Source: an uncultured Flavihumibacter sp.
GTDB taxonomy: Bacteria > Bacteroidota > Bacteroidia > Chitinophagales > Chitinophagaceae
DNA length: 64,000 nt
Direction of reading: 5' to 3'
NCBI GenBank assembly: GCA_902168105.1
Contig: CABHOY010000013.1
Coordinates: forward strand, 124,001-188,000
The position numbers and the translations under genes are program-made. The notes under the pieces were generated by a model. That model had not been told where the DNA came from, ran no database searches, and saw nothing but the letters and a program-made list of their open reading frames with translations. Of the stretch, positions 55,901 to 63,501 are shown piece by piece. Position 1 is the stretch's first letter; each line of letters opens with the position of its first letter.

Positions 55901-58730
55901 GTGTACCTGCCGCAACGCCAGTAGGCGCAGTAGGAGGTGTCTGTACGCCAACGGAGAACGGAACGGTAGAATCACAACCAGCGTTCGCACTATTTCTGTA
56001 GCTCAGGTTGAAATTATATACGCCACGCGGAGTACCCACAGGATAGTTGATTGTTATCGGCCATGCCGTGATCGGCTGGTCGGTAATAGCAACAAAACCT
56101 GGCAGGGCAGGAGTACCGGCAGTAATGCTGTATGTATCAGGATTACCTTTTGTAGACAGTGTATCCAGTTGGAATGTACCGTTAGAATTACAAGTGATAA
56201 TACCTGGTCTCAGATTAATTACCGGACGGGTTGTTTTATGTAACACAACAATGTCAGTGGTTGGCGTACAGTTGGCTGCATTGGTGATAGTCCATGACAG
56301 CACGATGTCCTGTTCGTTAACGAGCGACGTAACAGTTGTATTATATGCATGTATGTCAGCGATGGTCGCATTGCCGGAGACTAATGTCCATGTACCGATT
56401 TCTGCAGAAGGGCCTGTTAATGTAAGGTCCGGCTGACTGGCATCCATCGTAAAGACATTATTGGTACCACATAAAGTAGTATCACGGCCAGCGTCACTGT
56501 TAGAAGGATCGAACAGCAGGCTAACTTCAACAAAGTCACTGCTGGAGCAGGCGTTGTTTACGGTGCTCTTTACAGTCCACTTGAATCTGGCGGTAATGCC
56601 AGCTTTCTTCAGGGTTACTCGTGAGTTCCTGAGAGTTGGGAATTGTACAGTAGCATAATCCTTAAAGTCAGCAGCAGTAATAGGTACTGTTACGCCAGGA
56701 CCAAAGACGCTGTCGACAATCCATGTACCACTTTCAGCTGCATTCAGTGTTGCAGCCATGGTAAAGAGGCCAGTGGTGTTGATGCTTGCGCACGCCAGCT
56801 GGTCAGGTCCCGCATTTGCTATAGGTACTGGTGTTACATTAACAATGAATGGAGCAGATTTAACCTCGCAGACATTCAGAGGATCTTTAACAACTACGGT
56901 AAAGACGCCTTGTGCAGGTGTGTTGATCTGAACCTGACTAAGGAAAGTCTTACCAGTGTGTTGAGGCAATGGTGTAAGTACACCACCTGCATCCGGCCCC
57001 TGGAACCATGTAATATTAAATCCGGCCAGGACATCATTGATACGTATATCAACAGAAGAACCAGCACAAATATTCTGTGATGTGGAGATCACATCTACTA
57101 TAGGATTATCAACAGAGCTGATATGTGCTGTATTGGAATCCTTACAGGTATGACCATCAGCATAGTCCACAAAACCATACACCATAATAGTGGTGTCGCC
57201 TGTTACCTGGATAGTACGGGTTGCTCCTTCATATCCTGGTAAGTCTCTCCAGGTAAACCTGTCGAAACCTCCGGATGCCTGCAGTTCAACAAACGCACCC
57301 GCGCAGACCTGGCTCTTCGTCAGGTACAGCGTCGGCATTGGTAAGATCGTTAACCGGACGTATTCAGATGGCGAGGCACACGTGACCGCGTCACTGCCAT
57401 CCTCATAAATACGAACACGGAAACGGTAAGACGTAGGAACGGTCCGCGTACCTTTCAGTTCGCCCGGACCGATCACCAATTCTTTGGAAGTAGAAGTACC
57501 AAAAGGAACATTTACATAAGTAAGACCTTCGTCATCACTCATTTCCCATTGGTAACGGGGATTGGTAAAGTAATCAGCAGGTGTGAAATCGGAAGTCAGT
57601 GTAATAGGAGCGCCTTCGCAGACAACCTCCGCCAGATTACCAGTTTTACCTTTAATGGAAGCGGTGATGTTTGGGCTACAATATGCGAATTCGATATCGT
57701 CAATCGCGATATCGTTACCACAACCACCAGGCATATCATTAAAGATGGTCACTATCACATTCTCCACATTTGAAGGGATCATAAATGATCCACCAAATCT
57801 TTCCCACATTCCTTTAGGAGCACCGAGGTGCATTGATACATTATAAGTAGGGAACGTTGCCAATACCTGAGAAGGGTTATCGGCGTTCACCACCTTAAAG
57901 GTTACGCCGGCATATTTATAACCGGATACGCAACCATTTTCAAAAACGTCGCGAGGGTTGATGTTCATCAACCATGCGCTAAAATTATAAACGGAACCTT
58001 TACAAAGACCACTTACAGTCTTCTTATAGAGCTGTCTCGGATCATTGTGGGAGTTTGCTACCAACATCCCACCACGGTCATTACCGGTATGGTCTGTTGA
58101 ATTCACCCAGTCTCCCTTTAACTGGGTATTGTTTGAGATCGAGTAATAGTTGTCTTTCAGGTCATTGGTTCCCTGATAGTCATAAGTAACTACTCCATTA
58201 ATAGGGTAGGGACGACGGACAATGCCAGAACCTGGTAATGAACCAAAGTCTTCAAAAAAGCCTGGTTTGTCGTTCGCTTCATTACTACCGCAGGTATTAA
58301 TGGTACAGTCCATCGCTGTAATGGTACGGGTAATTATCGTCGTCTTCGTTGATCCGTTATTATATTTATACGGAATCTCGATTTGCACGGTATAAACACC
58401 CGGTTCCAGAAACTGCAAAGTCAACGACTTTGTCGTTTTCAGCTTGTCTGCTTTTATCACGGCGCCGGCATTCCCTGTATACAGGACCTCATACTCGGCG
58501 GCGTCGTTATTTGGTGTGGTTATCGTCCACGTTGGCTGCCCAGCCTGTGTATATCCGTTGCCCGCATTGATCATAGCGTTGACGCTCAGGAACTTGTCCT
58601 GACCGGCAGAGCTGGCGGCCGTCGAGATACACACGACACTCGGTACGTTAACATATACGGCTGGATTGTTCTGCGCCATTGCTACAGCACAGGTCAACAT
58701 CGTATATAATAGGATTAGAATCTTTTTCAT
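46905..58730 (-). CDS. Giant repeat surface protein with gliding-motility-type C-terminal domain
   Basis: The protein has about 3,941 residues from the ATG at 58730, which starts a signal peptide (MKKILILLYTMLTCAVAMAQ); a start at 58781 is less likely. N-terminal jelly-roll-like domain at ~110-330. Ig/PKD-like region follows. Then 21 tandem modules of ~84-88 residues (~1030-2817, pattern TANAGVDIRQCNNSTF then GKWTV, ITVAVG and WTVTNGVCT), the second to tenth nearly identical. Six HYR-like modules come next (~2910-3410, TVDCDKVPA, RTWTAxDxCGN), then five PKD/Ig-like domains, and a CHU_C-type domain at ~3860-3941 (GFTPNGDGHNDIF, IYNRWGELIF, DGRYKG, GTYVW). The last domain marks T9SS export. It is probably an adhesin or surface filament, which is inference. 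Confidence 0.88.
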   Translation of the reverse strand: MKKILILLYTMLTCAVAMAQNNPAVYVNVPSVVCISTAASSAGQDKFLSVNAMINAGNGYTQAGQPTWTITTPNNDAAEYEVLYTGNAGAVIKADKLKTTKSLTLQFLEPGVYTVQIEIPYKYNNGSTKTTIITRTITAMDCTINTCGSNEANDKPGFFEDFGSLPGSGIVRRPYPINGVVTYDYQGTNDLKDNYYSISNNTQLKGDWVNSTDHTGNDRGGMLVANSHNDPRQLYKKTVSGLCKGSVYNFSAWLMNINPRDVFENGCVSGYKYAGVTFKVVNADNPSQVLATFPTYNVSMHLGAPKGMWERFGGSFMIPSNVENVIVTIFNDMPGGCGNDIAIDDIEFAYCSPNITASIKGKTGNLAEVVCEGAPITLTSDFTPADYFTNPRYQWEMSDDEGLTYVNVPFGTSTSKELVIGPGELKGTRTVPTSYRFRVRIYEDGSDAVTCASPSEYVRLTILPMPTLYLTKSQVCAGAFVELQASGGFDRFTWRDLPGYEGATRTIQVTGDTTIMVYGFVDYADGHTCKDSNTAHISSVDNPIVDVISTSQNICAGSSVDIRINDVLAGFNITWFQGPDAGGVLTPLPQHTGKTFLSQVQINTPAQGVFTVVVKDPLNVCEVKSAPFIVNVTPVPIANAGPDQLACASINTTGLFTMAATLNAAESGTWIVDSVFGPGVTVPITAADFKDYATVQFPTLRNSRVTLKKAGITARFKWTVKSTVNNACSSSDFVEVSLLFDPSNSDAGRDTTLCGTNNVFTMDASQPDLTLTGPSAEIGTWTLVSGNATIADIHAYNTTVTSLVNEQDIVLSWTITNAANCTPTTDIVVLHKTTRPVINLRPGIITCNSNGTFQLDTLSTKGNPDTYSITAGTPALPGFVAITDQPITAWPITINYPVGTPRGVYNFNLSYRNSANAGCDSTVPFSVGVQTPPTAPTGVAAGTPNICTSGTTNLSVVGGSLGQNADGTPNGNWVWYAGGCGVGTPIGTGASITVSVSATTTYYVRAEPTGACTNTTCASTTVTVFQAPNPADAGLDQTKCNTASFTMAANAASVGTGTWTVTAPGAITAGQQNSPTATITVPAGNSVVATWTINNGACTTSDAVSLTNYSLPTANAGVDIRQCNNSTFTMASTITGTGTGKWTVAVGSVATIPTTDSTKTNAVITVPVGTSASLVWTVTNGKCTTSDIVVLTNYSQPTANAGVDIRQCNNSTFNMAATITGTGTGKWTVVSGAATIPTTDSTKTNAVITVAVGTTATLAWTVTNGVCTHTDNVVLTNYAQPTANAGVDIKQCNNSTFNMAATITGTGTGKWTVVSGAATIPTTDSTKTNAVITVAVGTTATLAWTVTNGVCTHTDNVVLTNYAQPTANAGIDIRQCNNSTFNMAATITGTGTGKWTVVSGAATIPTTDSTKTNAVITVAVGNTATLAWTVTNGVCTHTDNVVLTNYAQPTANAGVDIRQCNNSTFNMAATITGTGTGKWTVAAGTAAIPTTDSTNANAVITVAVGTSATLVWTVTNGVCTHTDNVVLTNYSQPTANAGVDIRQCNNSTFNMAATITGTGTGKWTVVSGTATIPTTDSTKTNAAITVAVGNTATLAWTVTNGVCTHTDNVVLTNDALPTANAGIDIRQCNNSTFTMASTITGTGTGKWTVVSGTATIPTTDSTKTNAVITVAVGTTATLAWTVTNGVCTHTDNVVLTNYSQPTANAGVDIRQCNNSTFNMAATITGTGTGKWTVVTGAATIPTTDSTKTNAVITVAAGTSATLVWTVTNGVCTHSDNVVLTNDAQPTANAGIDIRQCNISTFTMAATITGTGTGKWTVASGTATIPTTDSTKTNAVITVAVGTSATLVWTVTNGVCTHSDNVVLTNDALPTANAGPDQENCNDASFPMAATITGTGTGKWTLVPGTTASFAVTDSTNANAVINVPAGVTARAVWHVSNGSCFVTDTVVLTNYVAPAPSNAGPDQEKCNIATFTMDAQSATAGVGKWKLVAGTTASFAVTDSTNRNAVINVPAGVSVEAVWIIQNGTCVTTDTVKLTNYEAPADANAGSDQEDCNNTSTFTLTANTPSVAGATGTWSVVSPAGFTFPAGQINNPTASITVPVGTVLTLKWTITNGLCTTNDDVVLTNYAEPDIADAGPAQSKCAGTDFVTAANTPTVPGAVGTWTVVAGTATIKTGEEHLPIAHITVPNGASATLRWTIKNGLCENFSDVDLTNFLTPSPANAGPDQRDCNIPTFTMSANAPDVPSATGTWRLAAGSPGSITPGDENKPDAVINVPTGATVTAIWTITNGTCPSEDTVLLTNDEMPSLAVAGPDQENCNHPAFTMAANAPSVGVGKWSLTPGTTASFAVADSSNINAIINVPAGVTVTATWTITNGTCVTSDDVVLTNYVAPAPSNAGPDQEKCNTPTFTMAAAAPSVGVGKWRLVPGSTASFAVTDSTNRTAVINVPVGESVEAIWAITNGVCTTEDTVRLTNYVAPAPAAAGPDQEQCNTPAFTMAANTPSVGVGKWSLPAGSTASFPVTDSTNPNVIITVPAGVTVTATWTITNGVCTTSDNVVLTNNEQPTQADAGPDQEQCNTPAFRMAANRPSVGVGKWSLSAGTTASFAVADSTNPNAVITVPVGVTVTATWTIRNGNCVTFDDVVLTNYEEPAKANAGGDMTHCDNDRFVMAANTPSVGTGIWSLPAGTTASIAAADWNNPNAVITVPAGVVVTATWTITNGTCTTSDNVILTNHEMPSNAAAGLDQTHCDDPNFTMSANVPSPATAAGTWTIISGAAIIADIHSPSTRVTVSSGGTVTLRWTITNGTCTSTPDDVVLTNQAAILGNTITADQLLCANETPAMLQGATLSGGNGTFTYQWQVSTTSATTGFANVTVNGTNATFNPPMITQNTWYRRVVMSGACTGNISNAVMLTLMNIPPVVISVPGPLTVDCVQGTDYTTKFGTPVFSHAPYNNEPLTVTHNDVTTTVDACTFTIQRTWTAMDRCGLTTQAQQTITVIDRTAPVFTATAPANVTVDCDKVPAAVNLPANDACTGVLNIVPIEVRVDQPGACASNYQLIRKWVAVDACGNASDTLRQVITVRDMTPPVFNNPAPTNITVDCDKVPAGQPLTANDNCTPGVITAIPVDVRKNLSGSRCADNYQIIRTWTATDLCGNKTVLTQTITVQDTIKPRFSMSLPPAITVDCDKVPTVAAITATDNCTVSVAVKVSEKKEFLSTVCTSNYRLTRTWTAIDNCGNTATMQQVITVQDTTRPVFVVMPPADTTVSCDAIPTPPTNLSARDNCSTVKISYTQTRETIPGACASNYRLIRIWTAKDQCNNTNTIRQVITVTDTTKPVIDPAPANVTLNCGEAVPAAATLYARDNCDATFPKKATMTQDPFVVDLCAGYTIIRRWRIADACGNQAIERVQTITVNPCPKPALDPNLPANCSNNTRFAIMLQNKVSKPKFTLVSVVPASAVRTPLTQSSNVFDLNGATQATFIVTDGVTGCVSDPITYDLQYVMKPVVDLGADVAICQGSSVTLDAGIDNAAYTIRWSTGASTQTIDVTTAGNYTVTVSNGICTTTDAINVTVNMPPVVNIPDTAICMGEVVTLKAYVQGATYVWSTSETTASIDVTTSGTYSVDVTLNGCTTHEEATVTVGTPPVITLTDDSEICPDETLMLTVDPDGGNVRWSTGETTNSIVVTKAGNYEVTVTRDGCKVTDMVAVTERPDLDIDLGPDREFCTGGRVVVDATHPDAISYLWNDGETTPIREIVMPGKYVVSVMDRFCSRITMDSVNVTVAGIPETLLPADTTLCIGEDLTLKVNAGIGNSIRWQDGSSGATYKVTGPGTYTVTVSNECGSVTDNIVVRYQPCEPKPQFPTGFTPNGDGHNDIFKPVVRGPMYDYDLRIYNRWGELIFLSKDQKNGWDGRYKGALVENGTYVWMLSYKKVLGGAVNIVKGEVTAIR
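53136..55410 (-). repeat. Nine near-identical ~252-bp direct repeats inside the giant gene
   Basis: Each unit encodes one ~84-residue module; copies recur about every 252 bases and differ at a few positions, mostly third bases or Ala/Ser/Val swaps. Flanking modules on both sides are much more divergent. This pattern indicates recent expansion or gene conversion, and copy number may vary between strains or be misassembled in short-read data. Confidence 0.9.
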
Positions 58731-59169
58731 CAGTAGGTGTTTTGTGAAAAGAGTATCAGAAATGCGGTGCTCAGACGTCACGCCAACTGACAGATTTACA
58801 ATGTTTTACCGATCGATAGGATTTCCAATCCCGCACCGGAATGGCTTTTTGAGAAGTGTAAAGTGTTTCCATAGGCTTGATCATTTTTTTACTTGATATG
58901 GCTAAGAAATGAGACTATTTTGAAATTAAAATTAGAACTAATATAGGAAATATAAAAAATGTGTATATATTCTAAAGCGAGAAATAGAAGGATAATTGGA
59001 AATAGGAGGCCGGGGGGAATTTGATATTCAGTATCTTAACAGGGTGAAAAAAAAGTTTGCTTATAGGGTTAAAAGTTATCCACACCCTTATGACGTTAAT
59101 AATTATTTTATACATCCAGTTTGTTGTTTGAAATATTTACCTACCTTTGCAGACCAAATTTGATGTAAG
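58731..59169. other. AT-rich intergenic region between the giant gene and rpmI
   Basis: These 439 bases have no credible gene. The left part should hold the promoter of the giant gene, though no clear box is visible. The right part holds the rpmI promoter. A single perfect TTATCCACA (59076-59084) matches a DnaA box but stands alone. Confidence 0.5.
59120..59149 (+). promoter_or_regulatory. Promoter of rpmI-rplT
   Basis: TTTG at 59120-59123, 18 bases of spacing, then TACCTTTG at 59142-59149. The start of rpmI is 20 bases further on. This shows that the ribosomal protein pair here has its own promoter and does not depend on the thrS-infC transcript. Confidence 0.7.
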
Positions 59170-59367
59170 ATGCCCAAAGTAAAGACTCATTCCCGGGCGA
59201 AGAAGACCTTCAAGGTGACCGGGAGCGGACAGATTAAGCGGTATAATGCCTTCAAAAGTCACTTGTTGACCAAGAAGTCTACCAAAAGAAAACGCCACCT
59301 CAGAGGTAGCAGCCTTGTTAGTTCAGCTAACCTGGACCTGGTAAAAAGAATGCTTGCTCTCAGATAA
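59170..59367 (+). CDS. rpmI: Ribosomal protein bL35
   Basis: The protein has 65 residues, the normal bL35 size, and is strongly basic, with the family start [20 protein letters not shown] and the [16 protein letters not shown] stretch. It is a 50S subunit component. It lies 51 bases upstream of rplT in the conserved pair, but infC is 29 kb away and not directly upstream. Confidence 0.97.
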   Translation: MPKVKTHSRAKKTFKVTGSGQIKRYNAFKSHLLTKKSTKRKRHLRGSSLVSSANLDLVKRMLALR

Positions 59368-59418
59368 TGAGAAGTGGTGTTGTGTAATTAATTATTAACC
59401 TGATCAAAAAAGCACTAT

Positions 59419-59763
59419 ATGCCTCGTTCAGTAAATGCAGTTGCTTCCCGGGCCCGCAGGAAGAAAATATTAAAGCAGGCCAAAGGCTTCTACGGTAAAA
59501 GGAAAAATGTTTATACCGTAGCCAAGAACGTATTGGAGAAAGGTCTTACATATAGCTATGTAGGCCGTAAACTCAAGAAAAGAAACTACCGTCAGCTGTG
59601 GATCGCTCGTATCAACGCTGCTGCAAGAGCAGAAGGTCTGACTTATTCCGAGTTTATCCATAAATTGTCTGAGAAGAATATCGACCTGAACAGGAAGGTA
59701 TTGGCTGATCTGGCAATGAATGAACCAGAAACTTTCAAGAGCCTGATCGCTACCGTTAAATAA
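59419..59763 (+). CDS. rplT: Ribosomal protein bL20
   Basis: The protein has 114 residues, the usual bL20 length. The start is [20 protein letters not shown], with [17 protein letters not shown] and [13 protein letters not shown]. It binds 23S rRNA early in 50S assembly and in some bacteria represses its own operon. No bL20-type leader is obvious in the short rpmI leader here. It converges on ispE with a 12-base gap. Confidence 0.97.
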   Translation: MPRSVNAVASRARRKKILKQAKGFYGKRKNVYTVAKNVLEKGLTYSYVGRKLKKRNYRQLWIARINAAARAEGLTYSEFIHKLSEKNIDLNRKVLADLAMNEPETFKSLIATVK

Positions 59764-59775
59764 GCGGATCTGCGA

Positions 59776-60582
59776 TTATAAGATAAATACTTTGTAGCCG
59801 GTGTTGAATGCAATGCCGGCTATCTTGTTTTTAGGAAAGATCCCCACAAATGCTGACCCACTTCCACTCATAGCAGCATATACCGCTCCCTCCATATATA
59901 ATTTTTCTTTTATCGCTGCCAGCTCCGGATGTGCATTGAACACAGGCGCTTCAAAGTCGTTCGTAATAGTGCTCTTCCATGTCCCGACCGGCTGCAGAAT
60001 GTTCTCTCTTAATGATAAAGCAGGCGCCTGTGGCGTAATACGGCTGAATGCCCAGCCAGTATTAATATGAATGCCCGGATACACCAATACAAAAGTCCAT
60101 TGGGACAGATCCAGGTCTATAGGCGTCATCATCTCTCCTCTGCCCGTGGCATAGCAAGGCTTATTCTGTATAAAGAAAGGACAGTCACTGCCTAGTTGTC
60201 CAGCATATATTAGTAACTGTTCTTCCGATATACCAAGCTGAAAACGATTGTTAAGTAATCGCAGCATAAACGCGGCATCTGCAGATCCTCCACCTAATCC
60301 GGCGCCAATAGGGATATGTTTGTGCAGGTGAATGTTCACTTCAGGTAGATCGGGAAAGTTTTGCTTTAGCAGGCGCCATGCACTTAAACAAAGATTATCC
60401 GTACTGTTACCGGGAACTGCAATACCACTTGTTGTAAACTGAAGCTTGCCGGGGCTTATTACTTCCAGGGCGTCTGTAAGCGGCAAAGGATAGAATACTG
60501 TTTCCAGTTCATGGAATCCATCGGGGCGTTTGCTTACAACGTGCAGGCCCAGGTTTATCTTGCAATTTGGGAAGACGATCAT
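59776..60582 (-). CDS. ispE: 4-diphosphocytidyl-2-C-methyl-D-erythritol kinase
   Basis: This enzyme phosphorylates CDP-ME in the non-mevalonate (MEP) isoprenoid pathway. The protein has 268 residues from the ATG at 60582; an in-frame ATG five codons earlier adds only MVFYT. It is a GHMP kinase with the substrate loop CKINLGLHV at the N-terminus, ATP-binding PIGAGLGGGSADAA near residue 88, and the C-terminal AAMSGSGSAFVGIF motif. It has an upstream terminator and probably its own short transcript. Confidence 0.94.
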   Translation of the reverse strand: MIVFPNCKINLGLHVVSKRPDGFHELETVFYPLPLTDALEVISPGKLQFTTSGIAVPGNSTDNLCLSAWRLLKQNFPDLPEVNIHLHKHIPIGAGLGGGSADAAFMLRLLNNRFQLGISEEQLLIYAGQLGSDCPFFIQNKPCYATGRGEMMTPIDLDLSQWTFVLVYPGIHINTGWAFSRITPQAPALSLRENILQPVGTWKSTITNDFEAPVFNAHPELAAIKEKLYMEGAVYAAMSGSGSAFVGIFPKNKIAGIAFNTGYKVFIL

Positions 60583-60593
60583 GGTATAAAAAA

Positions 60594-60627
60594 CCATAAA
60601 CCATAGCTGATATACTATGGTTTATGG
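60594..60627 (-). terminator. Terminator of the bifunctional nuclease gene
   Basis: A 13-bp perfect stem (60594-60606 with 60615-60627) with loop CTGATATA. On the minus strand it is followed by TTTTTTATACC, just before the ispE start. Confidence 0.7.
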
Positions 60628-60664
60628 ATCGTTTATTTTGTAATAGTAAATGTAAAGTGGGTGA

Positions 60665-61267
60665 TTAGCGGCTTTTACGGCTGTTGATCTCATCGCGGAT
60701 AGCGATGGCGCGGATGTAATCTTCCTGCTCCAGCACTTCCTGCAGCAACTGCGTAAGTTCGTCCAGGTTCAGGATCTTGAGATCGTCTTCCGCTCCCTTT
60801 TCATGTTCTGAGATGGTGGGAGTAACCGGCTTAACACCGCTCTTCTTACCAGCAGGATCATCGAGCAGGATACCTGCACTGTTAAGTATATTCTCGTAAG
60901 TAAAGATCGGACAGCCAAAACGTACAGCCAGTGCAAGCGCATCAGAAGTACGGGAGTCTATCTCTATTGTTTCTTCATTACTGTAACAGATCAATTTAGA
61001 ATAAAAAATTCCTTCCTGCAGGTTACTGATCACCACTTCATGCAGCTCGATATTGAAAGCATTCATGAAGTTTTTCATCAGATCATGTGTCAGTGGGCGG
61101 CTGGGTTGCATTTTCTCTAATGCCACAGCGATGGCCTGTGCTTCAAACCCGCCAATTACAATAGGGAGGCGGCGCAAACCGTTCACCTCTCCTAAAACTA
61201 CGGCGTAAGAATGTGTTTGCGTAATGCTGTGCGATAAAGCAACTATTTCCAGTTCTATTTTTCTCAT
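60665..61267 (-). CDS. Bifunctional nuclease family protein (DUF151 plus UVR domain)
   Basis: The protein has 200 residues. The DUF151/BFN domain covers ~1-135 (VVLGEVNGLRRLPIVIGGFEAQAIA, IDSRTSDALALAVRFGCPIF), and a UVR motif is at the C-terminus (~160-197, LNLDELTQLLQEVLEQEDYIRAIAIRDEI). This fusion is common in Bacteroidota. A plant member has RNase and DNase activity, but the bacterial role is not settled. It lies between etfA and ispE with a terminator after it. Confidence 0.88.
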   Translation of the reverse strand: MRKIELEIVALSHSITQTHSYAVVLGEVNGLRRLPIVIGGFEAQAIAVALEKMQPSRPLTHDLMKNFMNAFNIELHEVVISNLQEGIFYSKLICYSNEETIEIDSRTSDALALAVRFGCPIFTYENILNSAGILLDDPAGKKSGVKPVTPTISEHEKGAEDDLKILNLDELTQLLQEVLEQEDYIRAIAIRDEINSRKSR

Positions 61268-61371
61268 ATCTGTCCTGCGTTGTCGCTGAATATTTTATAA
61301 GAACGTGAAGTTAGAAAAAATATTCCTTATCTAAAAAACAGATAATAAGTAAGCGCAAGGTATTCGCCTAC

Positions 61372-62337
61372 TTACTTTCTTTGCTTTATGGCAGCAGTTA
61401 ATTTAGGCACTACCTCGAAGGCATCCCCTACAATACCATAGTCAGCCGCTTTAAAGAAAGGCGCTTCAGGGTCCTTATTGATGACCACGATCACCTTACT
61501 ACCGTTTACGCCAGCCAGGTGTTGGATCGCTCCTGAAATGCCTATTGCAATGTACAGGTTAGGCCGTACAGTTAACCCTGTTTGTCCAACGTGTTCATGA
61601 TGCGGACGCCAGCCGGTATCAGCCACAGGACGGGAACATGCTGTTGCCGCGCCCAGTGAATGCGCCAGATCTTCTACAAGGCCCCAGTTTTCAGGACCTT
61701 TAAGGCCCCGGCCGCCACTCACTACTATCTCTGCTTCTGTAAGCGGCACTTCACCACTTACCGTCTCTACACTACTTACCTTCACTTTGAAATCAGCGTC
61801 GCTGATAGCAGGAGAGAACGCCGCTACAGATGCTTTTGCGTCTGTAGGTTCCGGTGCGAAAGTATTGGGCATAATGCCGATCACTTTCCTGGCAGAAGTA
61901 ATATTTACATTGGCGAATGCCTTACCGGAAAACACGCTTTTCTTTACAACGAAACCATTGGTGGTATCTGGCAATGAAATGGCGCCGGATACAAAGCCTG
62001 CCTTCAGGCGGGCGGCTACACGCGGCGCTACCGCCTTACCATCGAAATTATGTGGGAATATCACCACCTGTGCAGCTTCCTGTTCCACTGCAGCAGCGAT
62101 GATCTTAGTGAATACTGTGGTTTCAACTTCATTCAGCCTGGCATCTGCAACATGTAATACTTTTGTTGCGCCATAGTTGCCTAATGCTTCCAGTTCTGCA
62201 TTGTCTGCAGCTCCCAGCACCAGTGCTGTAGCAGTAACGCCCAGTTGCTGTGCTACCTTTGCGCCATATTGTACTGCCTCAAATGATACTTTCTTGATCT
62301 TACCGTGTGCCTGATCTGCGAATATTATAACTGACAT
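61372..62337 (-). CDS. etfA: Electron transfer flavoprotein subunit alpha
   Basis: The protein has 321 residues: an N-terminal alpha/beta half and a C-terminal FAD-binding half with [19 protein letters not shown] and [14 protein letters not shown]. It pairs with EtfB to carry electrons from acyl-CoA dehydrogenases towards the quinone pool. It is the second gene of the etfBA operon, 54 bases after etfB. Confidence 0.96.
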   Translation of the reverse strand: MSVIIFADQAHGKIKKVSFEAVQYGAKVAQQLGVTATALVLGAADNAELEALGNYGATKVLHVADARLNEVETTVFTKIIAAAVEQEAAQVVIFPHNFDGKAVAPRVAARLKAGFVSGAISLPDTTNGFVVKKSVFSGKAFANVNITSARKVIGIMPNTFAPEPTDAKASVAAFSPAISDADFKVKVSSVETVSGEVPLTEAEIVVSGGRGLKGPENWGLVEDLAHSLGAATACSRPVADTGWRPHHEHVGQTGLTVRPNLYIAIGISGAIQHLAGVNGSKVIVVINKDPEAPFFKAADYGIVGDAFEVVPKLTAAIKQRK

Positions 62338-62391
62338 GTTTGACGTAGAATTTAATACTTTAAAATGGAGTTTACTGCTGCTGTGCAGCTA

Positions 62392-63132
62392 TCAGATCAC
62401 CTTTGCTTCATCATGCAGTAATTTTACCAGCTCTTCCACATTGTCTGCGCTGATCATCTTAACACCCGCTTTGGCCGGTGGCAGTTCAAAACTGCTGACT
62501 GTCGTCAGCGTGTCCGCAGCAACAGGTTCTACCACAGCCAGAGGCTTGGTGCGGGCTGCCATGATACCACGCATGCCGGGAATACGCTGTTCCGCCATTC
62601 CTTTCTGGCAGGATACTACAACAGGAAGTGTTACTTTCACAACCTCTTCTCCGCCTTCTATTTCACGGCGGATAGTCGCCTCTGTTCCGTTCAGATCAAA
62701 TTTAGCGGCGATAGATACATATGGAAGGTCCAGCAATTCTGCTACCATGCCACCGATAGCAGCGCCATTATAGTCGATGGTCTCCTTACCTGTAAAGATG
62801 AGATCATATCCCTGTTTGCGGGCATGTTCCGCTATCTGTGATGCGATATAGAAACTGTCCTGGCTATCTGTGTTGATACGGTAAGCCTCGTCTCCACCCA
62901 GTGCCAGGGCTTTACGGATGACAGGCTCCGTATCGGCACCGCCAACGGTGATCAGGTGTACTGTTGCGCCCAGCGTTTCTTTCAATTCTAAAGCGCGGAC
63001 CAGGGCATACCATTCATCGTAGGGGTTGATGATGAATTGTACACCCGCTTCATTGAATTTCGTGTTGTTGTCTGTGAAAGCTATTTTTGCAGTCGTGTCC
63101 GGAGTTTTACTGATACAAACTAAAATCTTCAT
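62392..63132 (-). CDS. etfB: Electron transfer flavoprotein subunit beta
   Basis: The protein has 246 residues, near the usual size. The family start MKILVCISKTPDTTAKIAF, the AMP-binding region (TVGGADTEPVIRKALALGGDEAYRI) and the GKETIDYNGAAIGGMVAELL loop are present. It is the partner of EtfA and the first gene of the pair. A TATATTTG box lies ~35 bases upstream on the minus strand. Confidence 0.96.
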   Translation of the reverse strand: MKILVCISKTPDTTAKIAFTDNNTKFNEAGVQFIINPYDEWYALVRALELKETLGATVHLITVGGADTEPVIRKALALGGDEAYRINTDSQDSFYIASQIAEHARKQGYDLIFTGKETIDYNGAAIGGMVAELLDLPYVSIAAKFDLNGTEATIRREIEGGEEVVKVTLPVVVSCQKGMAEQRIPGMRGIMAARTKPLAVVEPVAADTLTTVSSFELPPAKAGVKMISADNVEELVKLLHDEAKVI

Positions 63133-63167
63133 GGCCTAAACTGTTTTGTTTTTAAAAGCGGTATGAG

Positions 63168-63175
63168 CAAATATA
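63168..63175 (-). promoter_or_regulatory. Promoter -7 box of etfBA
   Basis: The minus strand reads TATATTTG, ~35 bases before the etfB ATG. The -33 region is not clear. The divergent TPR gene starts 8 bases to the right, so the box may overlap that gene's control region. Confidence 0.45.
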
Positions 63176-63183
63176 TTTAAATA

Positions 63184-63492
63184 ATGGATAGAATAGCCAG
63201 GATAAAGGAATTTCTTAAAGACAGCCCGAACGACAGCTTTCTTAAGCATGCACTGGCGCTTGAATATATCAAGCTAGGCGATGACAATGCCGCCAGGTCA
63301 CTGTTTGAGGAGCTGCTGGCATTCGAGCCAGGCTATGTCGGCTCTTATTATCACCTGGGCCGCCTGCTGGAACGGACCGGTCTTCCGCAGGAAGCTATTG
63401 CCGTATATGAGAAAGGAATGGAGATGGCAAAGACGGCCGGCGACAGGCATGCATACAACGAATTACAGGCTGCATTGGATGATCTTACTTAA
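63184..63492 (+). CDS. Small tetratricopeptide-repeat protein
   Basis: The protein has 102 residues and no signal. Two to three TPR-like helical pairs are visible (DSFLKHALALEYIKLGDDNAA, GYVGSYYHLGRLLERTGLPQ, EAIAVYEKGMEMAKTAG). It is probably a cytoplasmic protein-protein adaptor. It ends 9 bases before tilS and is likely co-transcribed with it. Function unknown. Confidence 0.85.
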   Translation: MDRIARIKEFLKDSPNDSFLKHALALEYIKLGDDNAARSLFEELLAFEPGYVGSYYHLGRLLERTGLPQEAIAVYEKGMEMAKTAGDRHAYNELQAALDDLT

Positions 63493-63501
63493 TTTACGGA
63501 G

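Noticed and set aside
59076..59084. DnaA box (TTATCCACA) as part of a replication origin
   Set aside because: Only one perfect box is present, with no cluster, no dnaA or other origin-linked gene and no AT-rich unwinding block with several boxes. It may simply be chance.
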